A stretch of 64,000 nt of DNA from Amyloporia xantha. Taxonomy: Eukaryota > Basidiomycota > Agaricomycetes > Polyporales > Adustoporiaceae. Below the pieces are notes generated by a model, which saw only the letters and a list, made by a program, of their open reading frames with translations, did no database searches and had not been told where the DNA came from. Shown piece by piece: positions 32,576-42,833 of this stretch. The stretch lies in assembly GCA_036971615.1 (NCBI GenBank), contig JAYKKR010000001.1:3906001-3970000 (forward strand), read 5' to 3'. Position numbers and translations under genes: made by a program. Numbering within the stretch: the first letter of the stretch is position 1; the number at the start of each line of letters is the position of its first letter.

Positions 32576-33530
32576 CGCAGCTTGATAGAGCATGGCACTT
32601 TGTTGGGAATTTAATCCTACAGCTCTGCAAACCGCGCAGCTTTTTTGGGAATTTGATGGCACAGTTGTCCAAAGCATGGCGCAGCTTGGTAGAGCATGGC
32701 GCTTTCTGAGGGAATGTCATGGCACAACTTTGTAAAGCATGGCACCTTTTTTTGGGAATTTTATGGCGCTTTTTTGACAGTCTCATGGCATAGCTCTCTA
32801 AAGCATGGTGCAGCTTTATAAAGCATGGCGCATTTTTGAGAACCTCATGGCGCAGTTTTGTAAAGCATGGCGCTTTTTTGCAAATTTGATGGCGCTTTTT
32901 TTTGACAGTCTCATGGTGCACTTCTCCAAAGCATGGCATGACTCTCCCAAGCATGGCGCTTTTTTGGGATTCTTATGGCACAGCTTTATAAAGCATGGCT
33001 CTTTTGTGCGAACTTCATGGCGCAGCTTTGAGAGCATGGCAATTTCTTGGATATCTCATTGTGCACTTCTCCAAAGCATGGTGCAGCTCTCCCAAGCATG
33101 ATGCTTTCTTGGATATCTCATAGTGCAGCTTTGCAGAGCATGGCGCTTTTTTGGGAATGTCATGGCAGAGATTTGTAAAGCATAGCACTCTTTGGAAATT
33201 TCATGGTGCTTTTCAAAGCATGGCGCTTTTTGGACAATCTCATGGCACAGCTCTCCCAAGCATGGCACTTTCTTAGGATTCTCATGGCGCAGCTTTGCAG
33301 AGCATGGCGCTTTTGTGCAAATCTCATGGTGCAGCTTTGTAAAGCATGGCATGTTTGTGGCCTTACACAGTGCTTTTTTTGGGCATTCCACAGGCTGCTG
33401 TGCAGATCATGGCGCATTTGTAAGAATGTCATGGTGCAGCTTTTTAAAGTATGGGGTATTTGTGTAAAGTTCATGGTGCACCCCTGCATGATAATGCTTT
33501 GTAAAGTATGGTGGTCCTCTGTAGTATCAT
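32576..33530. repeat. CATGGCGC tandem array (left arm)
   Basis: Irregular units of about 40-45 bp built from AAAGCATGGCGC, a T run, GGGAAT and CATGGCGCAGCTTTGT. The array pairs with 34561-35235 up to about 33090; beyond that the arms differ by rearranged units. Short frames read from it are repeat artefacts. Confidence 0.85.
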
Positions 33531-34560
33531 ACATAGGCTAGTCATGGTTGCTTTTCAAGGTTCAAATTCACCCTTTTGCTTCACATCTTTGTGCTTGTTT
33601 CCTATGCAGTTGCCTAAACATGCAATCTGGAATGGGCATCTAGAGATCCTGCAACCCAATGGATGCATAATTTGAAGTACCACCCCTGGGGCATAAGTTG
33701 CTAAGTAAAATGATTTGCTCCATGTGATTATATTACATATAATAAACATTTTGGCCAACAAACATTGTAACTCTGCTCTTTTAGGCCTGTCTTACACCCA
33801 TATCATGTCCATCTTATGCCCGTCTTACACCCATCTTACGCGTCTTATGCCTGACTTATGCCCCTAAAGGTGGTGAACCATGACCATATTTATAGAGCAT
33901 AGCACAGCTATGCAAGCACAATATATGTGTGCACAAGCTAAACAAAACCTGTCTTATGATGTGGTATAGAGATTTCATCGAGATATGCCATAGATCAGCT
34001 GTGCCACTTCACTGTTGACAGTTGTTTGTAATATAGCTCACTCAAGTGTAGGTCGTAACACACACTGTTTTGTGGCTTCTATACTAGTAGTTCTGCAAGG
34101 ACAGGTATCATATATACATAGCAGGCTTATATGACAATAGTAGACACTCACTATGTATAGTATTAGGGATATTACAAAACTGCTTGTTCCAGATGAACTG
34201 TGTCTCAGGCTAAACTGTGATAAGCCCAAGTATTGGCAAGTGTATAATCAACTACTTGTGAATACATAGCAGTAGTCAGTAATGAAATTGTTACTAAACA
34301 TCTAGTCATCCAATTGGCTTGTCTTCACCAACCTCGCTATTCACCAGGTTGACATTCAACAAATTCCTCATCCACTGGTCTCACAATCCATCAGGCTTGC
34401 CCTTACCAGTGTCGTCATTTATAAAAATTGTGTTCTTCTTATTTGCATCAAAGCTCCACCTGTCTCAACAAAGCTCTGTCATCACCTACAATGCTGAGCC
34501 ATCCATATAACCAAGTATATTTTGCATGATTGATACAAAATTGGCATCACTCTTTACAGC
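33531..34560. other. Unique spacer at the centre of the giant inverted repeat
   Basis: AT-rich DNA with no supported gene and no mirrored copy. A short run of GTCTTACACCC/GTCTTATGCC words lies at about 33785-33865. It would form the loop if the arms paired. Confidence 0.7.
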
Positions 34561-35235
34561 CTATAAAGCTGCACCATACAAAAATGCACTAAGCTTTACA
34601 AGCTGCGCCATGAGATTCTCAAAAACACGCCATGCTTTACAAAGCTGTGCTATGAGATTTGCACAAAAACGCCATGCTCTGCAAAGCTGCGCCATGAGAA
34701 TCCTAACAAAGCGCCATGCTTGGGAGAGCTGCACCATGCTTTGGAGAAGTGCACAATGAGATATCCAAGAAATTGCCATGCTCTCAAAGCTGCGCCATGA
34801 AGTTCGCACAAAAGAGCCATGCTTTATAAAGCTGTGCCATAAGAATCCCAAAAAAGCGCCATGCTTGGGAGAGTCATGCCATGCTTTGGAGAAGTGCACC
34901 ATGAGACTGTCAAAAAAAGCGCCATCAAATTTGCAAAAAGCGCCATGCTTTACAAAACTGCGCCATGAGGTTCTCAAAATGCGCCATGCTTTATAAAGCT
35001 GCACCATGCTTTAGAGAGCTATGCCATGAGACTGTCAAAAAGCGCCATAAAATTCCCAAAAAAGGTGCCATGCTTTACAAAGTTGTGCCATGACATTCCC
35101 TCAGAAAGCGCCATGCTCTACCAAGCTGCGCCATGCTTTGGACAACTGTGCCATCAAATTCCCAAAAAAGCTGCGCGGTTTGCAGAGCTGTAGGATTAAA
35201 TTCCCAACAAAGTGCCATGCTCTATCAAGCTGCGC
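34561..35235. repeat. CATGGCGC tandem array (right arm)
   Basis: Inverted counterpart of the array at 32576-33530, shorter by several units at its inner end. Confidence 0.85.
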
Positions 35236-35584
35236 CATGCTGAAATATAGCTAGAGTTTATGGCGCAGTCAGCTGTGCCCTGTCTGTAGGCTATATGATA
35301 CACCTCGGCCATCCCTGCATTGAAGGCCAGAATATACCACAATAATATGACGCACTCGGCCGCGCCGTATCTGCAGGCTATATTATAGCCCTCGGCCGAC
35401 ACTACTTGAAGGCGAGAATATACCACGGAAATATGGCGCACTCGGCCGCGCCATGTCTAAAGGCTATATTATAGCCCTCGGCTGACCCTTGATGTAGGCT
35501 ATAGCGAGGGCGTCGGCCGACGTCCGCTCTCCTTACAAAGTAATAAGAATTTCACCCATATCTCTCCCTATAGAGTAGGCTATA
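35236..35584. repeat. 87-bp tandem array (right arm)
   Basis: Inverted copy of 32226-32575, abutting the truncated gypsy 2 gag. Confidence 0.8.
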
Positions 35585-36082
35585 ATGACTGAATGGTGTG
35601 GTATTAATTGCCTCATTCACGACCATGTCCCCTTGCCTTTGATCCTAGAAGAATGGCTCGAAAAGATTATTGCCCTCGACCGCAACTATCAGGACTTCCG
35701 GGCAGATGCACGTCCTGAGCGGTCCAACAGAGGATTGAGAGGGAATAGATCCAACAGATTTCGAGGCCAGAAGAATCGTGCCATACAGGAAGGCGACAAT
35801 ACTCAGAACATTAGCAAGATTGCACCGCTCTCCCCCGCTGAACGCAAGTGCTGCCAAGACAATAACCTTTGCTTCCGTTGTCGCAAGCCTGGTCATACGG
35901 CCAACAACTGCAAAGGCACCACTCGCGTCCACGCTACCACTTCCAATGACACTCCTTCCACTTCTAAAATCGAAGAAGTAAAAGAGTTACCAAAGCCCGA
36001 GCAAGCGATCAAACTCCTCGAACATATGTCAGAATCGGAGAAGAACGATTTCATTTCTACCCTTCGCTCCATGGATTTTTAA
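35585..36082 (+). pseudogene. gag: gypsy 2 gag C-terminus with zinc knuckle
   Basis: 165 codons ending in TAA. Starts at the edge of a tandem array, so the capsid is missing. A basic Arg/Asn-rich stretch (about 40-65) precedes a CX2CX4HX4C knuckle (C-F-R-C, H-T, C) near residues 98-111. The frame ends at a run of five T followed by AA (36076-36082). The protease frame is -1 relative to gag and already open upstream, so a -1 slip at this site would fuse gag to pol. Confidence 0.85.
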
Positions 36083-36096
36083 CACCCTCGGTAGCC

Positions 36097-36995
36097 GTGA
36101 CGTCTATACGAGGGACTGCTGAGCCTCATGTAATTGTAGCTGGAGACAATCAATCCTCTTTGCGCTATGCCGTCTCACTGCACCAGGCTGAACTAACCGT
36201 CACAACCAATGCGCTCCTTGACTCAGGAGCCATGGAAACATACATAGACCTCGACTTCGTGAAAGCACACCACATCACATCCCTCGAGCTCACAAAACCA
36301 ATCAGAGTCCTCAACGTTGATGGATCCGAAAACACTGCAGGACGTATCACCCACTTCGCCACATTAGACATGAGATTTGGGACGTTTACGGATCACATCC
36401 ATCCTTATGTCACTCGACTTGGCAAGGAGCATCTTATCCTTGGCCTTTCCTGGCTACATCGCTTGAATCCCACCATTGACTGGCAGAAGGGTACTCTATC
36501 TTTTCCCCGCCAGAAACTTAGCCAACAAATTGCCGCACTATTAACTTCGCCGCGCATCTCCTCCAAACCACCCTCCATCGTACTTGAACTACTGCAGAAG
36601 TTTGGACCTGATCCCACAGACATCGAATCAGATCACATAGCAGAACCCTTGCAGACAACTCTAGAGGATGACGACTGCTTAGTGCACTTTCTTTGCCTCA
36701 AGACCTCTGTGCACTATGTCTGTCGTCTTTCCCCTTCACAGAAGCTTGCCCACAAACACTTGGAGATTAACATTGATCCTATGGCTCACATCCCCGACGA
36801 CTACCGTGCTTTTGCCAAGGTATTTGACAAGAAGTTCTCCGAACGTCTTCCTAGTCATAAGGAGTACGACCACGCCATTGATCTTAAAGAAGGCTTTGTA
36901 CCCCGACGGGGGAAGGTCTACCTACCCCTTATCACTGAAACAGCAAACTGAACTCAATAAGTTCCTTGCTGATAACCTTGCGTCCGGGTATATCC
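36097..36995 (+). pseudogene. gypsy 2 protease and RT N-terminus
   Basis: The frame opens with GTG, but translation probably enters from gag. The aspartic protease motif L-D-S-G-A is at residues 41-45, with the flap/close I-L-G-L-S-W-L-H near 115. The linker runs into the RT start, H-A-I-D-L-K. A G5 run near 36908 (G4 in the left arm) throws the frame off before the LTR insertion at 36996. Confidence 0.85.
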
Positions 36996-37458
36996 TGTCA
37001 AATGGCTAAGGCGCAGCTAACAGCTAAGGCGCAGCACTAAGGGACTGAGAGAGCCACAAGTGGGCTAGAGTCCAAAGTAAGCAACTGGTGTATTAAGGAT
37101 GTAAGGGATACAACATACCTAGAGTCCAAAGTAAGCAACTGGTGGGGACCAGGCTGAGGACTCTAGGGCCTATATATATGATAGAGAACAATAGAGAAAG
37201 AGAACAATAGAGGGTGGCACAATGGAAGTAGAACAATGGGGAGTGGCACAATGGACAGAAGGTGTATTGTGCCACTGCCACTCAAAGTGTGCATTGTGCC
37301 ACTGTGGCACCAATACAATGGAGTGAGTGGCATAAGCCTAGAACGAGCTAGAAAGTCCTAGAACAGATACAATGGAAGGATAACAATGGAAACATGCCAT
37401 AGGAGCACTGAGACGATGCAGGAGACACTGGGAGACTGGCAGAGCACAGATTTTGACA
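36996..37458 (+). repeat. Solo copia 2-type LTR inside gypsy 2 (right arm, 463 bp)
   Basis: Flanked by TATCC at 36991-36995 and 37459-37463, a perfect 5-bp duplication typical of Ty1/copia integration. Sequence matches the copia 2 LTR. It has no internal region, so it arose by LTR-LTR recombination. The element reading orientation of this LTR is minus. Confidence 0.93.
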
Positions 37459-38545
37459 TATCCAACCTTCCAAATCTCCACAAGCCTCCCCTTTCTTCTT
37501 TGTTGACAAAAAATCCGGCGATCTTCGTCCTTGCCAGGATTATTGTTATATCAACAAATGGACTATAAAGAATCAATACCCTTTGCCCCTTGTCTCTGAT
37601 CTGATTGACAAGATCCGCGATGCTGCTTTCTTTTCCAAAGCGGATGTCCGCAAAGACTTCAATAACATGCGCATCAGGAAGGGAGACGAATGGAAAGCCG
37701 CTTTCATTACCAACCGCGGCCTTTTTGAACCCACTGTGATGTTCTTCGGGCTTTGCAACTCCCCAGCCTCCTTCCAAGCCATGATGAACACTACCTTTGA
37801 CAACATGATCAAAGAAGGCTGGCTTCTCATTTACATGGATGACTTCTTGTGGTTTTCCCCGGACTTAGCTACTCATCATGAGCGCACCTGTCGCATCCTG
37901 CAATGACTCATTGACAGCGATCTTTTTCTGAAACCAGACAAGTGTATTTTCAATGTCCAACAGATCGAATTCCTCGGCCTCATCCTCGGTAATGGCTTTG
38001 TGAAGATGGACCTGGTCAAACTTGCTGGTATCGATGATTGGCCCACACCAGCAATGGTGAAGCAAGTACAATCCTTTTTAGGGTTTGCTAATTTCTATCG
38101 ACACTTCATTCGAGACTATTCCACCATTGCGCGTCCGTTGTTCGATCTCACACAGAAAACGCAGCCATTTGTGTGGACCGAATCTCAGCACCGAGCCTTC
38201 TTGGACTTGAAGGACCTCTTCATGAATGCTCCTCTGCTGCGTTTACCTGATCGCACGCTGCCTTACCATGTCGAAACTGATGCTTCCAAGTTTGCGACCG
38301 GTGGTGTCCTGTCACAGCAGCACTCTGACGGTCTCTGGCATCCTTGCTCTTATCTTTCTCAGTCACTCAACCCTGCCGAGCGCAACTATGAGATCTATGA
38401 CCGTGAGTTCCTCGCTATTGTCCGTGCCCTGCGCGCCTGGAAACATTATCTCGAGGGTGCAGAACAACCCTTTGAGATCCTCACCGACCACCAAAACTTG
38501 ACCTACTTCCGCGAGCCTCAAAGGCTCACTCCACGCCAAGCATGA
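37459..38545 (+). pseudogene. gypsy 2 reverse transcriptase and RNase H
   Basis: Resumes RT after the solo LTR with F-F-V-D-K-K and D-Y-C-Y-I-N, then F-G-L-C-N-S-P-A-S-F and the catalytic Y-M-D-D near 37834. TGA at 37904-37906 and 38543-38545 both stand where related elements have Arg (L-Q-[R]-L and R-Q-A-[R]-W). RNase H keeps T-D-A-S, D-R-E-F-L and T-D-H-Q. Both stops are shared by the left arm. Confidence 0.88.
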
Positions 38546-38563
38546 TGGAGTCTTTTCCTGTCC

Positions 38564-39709
38564 ATGTTCGAATTTACCCTGCATCACGTCCCCGGCTCAA
38601 GGATGGGCAAGTCAGATGCACTGTCTAGGCGTGTAGACCACGACCCTACTGGGGGGAAACCCTCTGACGAACGTCTTATTTTGTTACCTGACGATTTATT
38701 CATTCGTGCTACCACTTTCGAATTCACCTATGACCCAGAACTTCGAGCAAAGATTCTGTCCTGCAATAGCAGAGACCCCGAAGCCGAATCCGCTCTGAAG
38801 ACCTTACTCTCTGGACACAGTCCAAAGCCTATTCGTGACCTAGCTGACTGGGAAATCAAAGACGACCTTTTGACCTACAAGGGTCGCGTCTATATTCCCA
38901 AAGACCCCGCACTACATCGCGAAATTGTGAGTGCTTTCCATGACTCAGCTACTGCAGGTCATCCGGGCCGATGGAAAACACTGGAATTGCTCCAACGACA
39001 TTACTGGTGGCCCGGCATCAGTGTATTCGTCAGAAACTACGTCACTGGATGCGCAGTCTGCCAGATGTCGAAGCCAGTGACTAATCCTCCGAAGATCCCG
39101 GCCCAACCCATTGATCAGAAGTACTCCGAACCATTTCAAGTTGTATCCATGGACTTCATCACGGATCTTCCCGAATCAAAAGGATTTGACTCGTGCCTTG
39201 TCGTTTCTGATCATGATGGAACCAAAGCTGCGGTATTCATTCCCTGCAAGAAGACCTGCACAGCCGAAGAAACCGCTAGCTTGTATCGAGATCAAGTATT
39301 CCGACACTATGGACTTCCCCAGAAACTAATCTCGGATAGAGGCACACAGTTTGCATCAAAGATGTTTTCCGAACTTCTCAAAGCGCTCAAAGTTCAACAA
39401 GCGCTTTCTACTGCTTATCATCCTCAGACTGATGGAGGAACTGAACGTCTTAACCAAGAATTAGAACTCTACCTTCGAATCTTTTGCAATCATCGAGGAG
39501 AAGATTGGGCTGAACTCCTCCCTATCACTGAATTTGCACACAATCACCGGTATCATAGCGCCATCCATTGTTCTCCATTCGAAGCTCTCATGGGCTATTC
39601 TCCCGTTCCCATGTACCTGCGGTCACTCCGAGCCTCGCACCTTCCAATCAGAATAGGCTTGAGAAGCTGGAGAAACTTTGCGCAGAAATCTCGGCCAGTC
39701 ATAAGCTAG
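38564..39709 (+). pseudogene. gypsy 2 integrase
   Basis: The zinc finger (H-D-S-A-T-A-G-H, C-A-V-C) and all catalytic acids are present: D in M-D-F, D in S-D-R-G, E in G-T-E-R-L-N-Q. Last about 28 residues are out of frame because of a C3 run near 39602 (C4 in the left arm). Confidence 0.9.
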
Positions 39710-40201
39710 CTTCTCAGGTAATGGCGGACAGAACCTTCCAACGGAACTTCCTTCCTTTTGAGAAGGGCGACAAGGTCTGGCTTGATGGCAAGAACATCCA
39801 TACCACACATCCATCAGCCAAATTAGCTCCTCGTCGCTATGGCCCTTTCAAAGTCGCTGAGGTTCTTTCCCATTAGTTTACCGGCTTGTTTTACCTCCGA
39901 CCTGGAAGATCCATCCAGTCTTCCATGCGCAGCTCCTTGCGCGCTACCACGAGACTCCAGAACACGGTCCTAACTTTGTCCGACCTCCGCCGGATATTGT
40001 TGATGATCACGAAGAATTCGAAGTAGAATCCATCCTCGAATCCAAGAAAATCCGTGGGAAGGTCCACTATCTCGTACGATGGAAAGGATATTCTCCATCG
40101 GACGATACTTGGGAGCCAATGCAAAATTTGCAGAATGCACGGGCGGAGTTAGAGCAGTTCCATGCGGATCATCCCAGAGCGTTAAAAGCGCCAGGAATTT
40201 G
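39710..40201 (+). pseudogene. gypsy 2 integrase C-terminus and chromodomain
   Basis: Continues in two frames around a C3/C4 difference near 39868. The chromodomain (about 40015-40180) has V-E-S-I-L, Y-L-V-R-W-K-G-Y and D-D-T-W-E-P, then the pol stop at 40199-40201. Confidence 0.85.
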
Positions 40202-40211
40202 ATCTCCTGCC

Positions 40212-40388
40212 ATGTCTCTCATCATCATCACTCTTGTCGCACTCTCCTCTGCCCTGTTGGGGTTCATCCTCGGCGCACTTATCACTGCCATATTCCTCTC
40301 TTCGTTCTCCATCACTCGCTGCACTTCCCTTGCCACCCATCAGTCCAATTGGGGAACTCCGAGCAACACCGCAACTCCGTGGGACTAA
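40212..40388 (+). CDS. gypsy 2 small membrane protein 1 (58 aa, right arm)
   Basis: ATG at 40212 lies 10 bp after the pol stop. Same protein as 27423-27599: one hydrophobic segment (residues 2-32) and a short polar tail. No homopolymer damage here. Confidence 0.6.
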   Translation: MSLIIITLVALSSALLGFILGALITAIFLSSFSITRCTSLATHQSNWGTPSNTATPWD

Positions 40389-40462
40389 TTCATCGTTTGT
40401 GGTATTTCTTACGTGATTCGTTCATTTGCTTCACCCCGATTCTCACTATATTAACAAGCACC

Positions 40463-40740
40463 ATGGCCTACTCTCTCGACCCAACCGTCCTCCTCCTCAT
40501 CTTCGGCATCCTCTCTTTCGGTCTCGTCCTCCTCATCCTCGTCGCCGCCGCGGGCTGGTTTGTCCTCTACTCATACCAGACTCAGCAACAACTCATCGAC
40601 AATCAGCTCTGCGCTGCACACCAGCATTCCCTCAACCTACTCACCGAACACCGTCTGCCTCCTTTGGTGCTGCAGGATAGAGAGGGGGCATTAGTATTCA
40701 CAATCTTAACCATCCGCCGCAGCCAACTTATTAGTTTGTA
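40463..40740 (+). pseudogene. gypsy 2 small membrane protein 2 (right arm, frameshifted)
   Basis: ATG at 40463. The first 74 or so codons match the intact 90-codon left-arm copy (27076-27348). A G run near 40683 is one base shorter, so this copy reads on in a different frame and loses the natural C-terminus. Confidence 0.6.
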
Positions 40741-40896
40741 TATTGTATCCCTCGTCGTTTCTTCCAACTTCGCCTTTCCACCCTTGTACACCCTTTTTAG
40801 GTATCAATACCCCATCGCTCATCTGTTACACTACACCACTCCTAGCGATTACTTGCCATCCTCCTCACTCATATTATCTATCCCACTTCATTTGCC

Positions 40897-41847
40897 ATGG
40901 ATGCCCCATCCCAGTCTGCCGTCCAGCGGAACCCTCCTCGTGCCGCCACCCCTGAGATTCGCATCACTATTCCTACTCCAGGTCTGGATGATGCGGGATG
41001 TCTTGGGTACTTGGCGAATTTGAAACCTGAGTATCGTCCACCTAACCCCGGCCCTCCATCCATCGACCCATCTCCTGCTCTCTCCAACAACTCTCTCCCT
41101 GGCCTGGACTACCTTGTACCACGACGACCTTTTGATCGCACTCCTCTTCCAGGAGTAGAGTCTAATGGATGAATGCACTACACTGTCATCTACGACAGAG
41201 TGGATCTCGACCAAGTCGAACTAGATGTTCCCAGTGAGCTCGTTGCTCTGCCCATCATAAGTCATCCTTCTTTCCATCGAGTCACTGAATTCAACAACGG
41301 ATTTCGCAACTTCATTGACGCACCTTCCGGACCTCAGGCAGAGGCCCTGTGGGCAACAGTGGAGGCTGACGGTGACCGCAACCTTCAGGCCGACATCATC
41401 CGCTATCGCTGGCTTTCCCTGCATCTCCTAGCCTTCGACCGCATGCAAAAGGAACTCGATGCCCAGATTGAAGGTCTCCTCATGGCTCGCACTCGCACCA
41501 TTCGCCACCTCCACTTTGCCAATGTCATTGAACGAATGATTCATTTCCGCCTCCGAGTCGCCGACCCCAATAACCCTCGCAGCACTCGTTCTTGCTTCAT
41601 GTGCCAGCGCCGTGGCCATTGGTCAAACGAATGCGCTCGCAACTCGTGTCGACACTGCCACATTGTTCACATCAACACTGCTTGCCCTTACAATGAAACA
41701 GAACTGGTGCCGCTGCCTATGGGCTCCCCATCCTTCGTTCGCAGCGAGAATCCTAGCCTCAGCGACGCCATTAGTCAGGCCATAGATGAAGTTGCCTATG
41801 ATGCTGATGATGAAGAGGGATCTGCGCGTCGTGACGACGCGGCTTAA
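40897..41847 (+). pseudogene. gypsy 2 post-pol ORF with CCHC zinc knuckle (316 codons plus stop)
   Basis: Two frames (40897-41172 and 41173-41847) are in phase and separated only by TGA at 41170-41172, likely a decayed CGA, so I read one protein. The first 90 residues are Pro-rich. The middle is helical, and a knuckle CX2CX4HX4C (C-F-M-C, G-H-W, C) sits about 230 residues in, followed by more Cys/His (C-R-H-C, H, C-P). The tail is acidic (Asp/Glu-rich) and ends in R-R-D-D-A-A. It resembles a gag nucleocapsid in its metal site but lies after pol, not before it. The polypurine tract follows within 10 bp. RNA binding is an inference from the knuckle. Confidence 0.75.
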
Positions 41848-41858
41848 ACAGGGGGTAG
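41847..41858 (+). promoter_or_regulatory. Polypurine tract of gypsy 2
   Basis: AAACAGGGGGTAG directly precedes the LTR TG. Purine-rich tracts here prime plus-strand DNA synthesis. Confidence 0.7.
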
Positions 41859-42206
41859 TGTTACGATTTCCTTGATTATTTCGTCTTACTGTTCACTTGC
41901 TTTGTTGTCATGCCCAACCATGACTCACTGTACTATACTTAGCGCGCAACCACTATGACTCCTCCATTCCACACTGCCTCATCGTCATGCGCAACCATGA
42001 CTCATCCCTTACTCAGCTATCACCTGACTCCTACTTCGCATTACTCATGCTCAACCATGACTAGCTATATAAACCCCTACTTACTCGCTCTATCCCTTAG
42101 TCTTTCGCTCTTGTATAACTACTGTCTTACAGCACTACTCTGAATAACATCGCTCTCGCTCTATGTCGCACCGTAGGCTACCTTCGTCCCAACTGTGCTC
42201 CTAACA
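41859..42206 (+). repeat. 3' LTR of gypsy 2 (right arm, 348 bp)
   Basis: TGTTACG...CTAACA. U3 holds three copies of an imperfect palindrome TCATGCNCAACCATGACT at 41908-41925, 41985-42002 and 42045-42062, then a TATA box (TATATAAA, 42066-42073). Followed by GGAAG, which matches the 5' flank of the LTR at 50247-50597. Confidence 0.9.
42066..42073 (+). promoter_or_regulatory. TATA box in the gypsy 2 LTR
   Basis: TATATAAA lies four bases after the third CATG palindrome. The equivalent in the 5' LTR at 50247-50597 is CTATAAAAA. Confidence 0.6.
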
Positions 42207-42833
42207 GGAAGAAGAGGCAGAAGAAGATGGCGAGGGAGAGGTAGAAGAGCAAGAAGAGATTGAGGATTCTTCTCACTTGCGCTCATATGGTGAGCATCTT
42301 TGTGATTGCTTTGGAGTGCTTCACTGATGGATTCTTTATCAGATCAAGTGCTGGATTGTTTCTCATGCGCCAACCTTCAGAAGATGTTGAATGCTATGAA
42401 CAAGATGCACAAGGCCATCACATCATCTCCACAAAATGTTCAGCATGACCAGGCTTTCTACACTCGTCTCTATTCATTCCTTAACAGCTACGCTGATAAG
42501 GAGTGTCTCTCCTCTGATACAGCCTGACTTGTCGCTGCGATGGAAGGCAACTTTGACTTCGTGAAGACAAAGTCAAAGATCCAAGGTCTGGAGATGTGTT
42601 TGCTTCAGCAGCAGGCTCTGCTAGCCAACAGCCATGCTTGGATGTGGCTGGACAAGGACTGTATGGAATACTGTCGCTATGTGATGGACTTGGTGTTGAA
42701 TGCGCAGGTCAGAAGTTCCACCACTTGGCTTGACTTGCTTTGCATGGATATCCATGATGCTGTTGTGACTCGTTCTTCTGACGACAACTACTGGGTTTCT
42801 CTCTCTCCATCCACTTACTTGCCTCATCTGCCT
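42207..42833 (+). pseudogene. Gene X, middle fragment (right arm), unrecognised
   Basis: Starts directly after the gypsy 2 LTR with a strongly acidic stretch (E-E-E-A-E-E-D-G-E-G), then frames 42306-42527 and 42540-42833. These share one phase and are separated by TGA at 42525-42527 (D-T-A-[R]-L-V-A-A, likely CGA). The protein is rich in Cys, Trp, Met and Leu and looks globular and helical (M-C-L-L-Q-Q-Q-A-L-L-A-N). I find no known motif. Family A copy 3 interrupts it after the codons for L-P; the frame resumes at 45610. It could be a decayed host gene or part of a DNA transposon. Confidence 0.6.

Larger units (their letters stand above)
21385..33090 (+). repeat. Left arm of the giant inverted repeat
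   Basis: Every feature from here to about 33090 recurs inverted in 34720-46423. Paired coordinates sum to 67807-67811 throughout, so only a handful of small indels separate the arms. The outer edge falls inside the copia 2 LTR; the inner edge falls inside the CATGGCGC tandem array. Confidence 0.95.
35585..42206 (+). mobile_element. Ty3/gypsy retrotransposon 2, right-arm copy, 5' truncated
   Basis: Same content as the left-arm copy, read on the plus strand and ending in a 3' LTR followed by GGAAG. A separate fragment at 49425-50597 has the matching 5' LTR and 5' flank GGAAG. Pol ends at 40201, and about 1.65 kb with three ORFs separates it from the LTR, which is unusually long for a Ty3/gypsy element. 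Confidence 0.9.

Noticed and set aside
32805..33541. Frames of 73-132 codons rich in Lys/Ala/Trp/Phe
   Set aside because: Translations of the CATGGCGC array; the same peptides recur in several frames.
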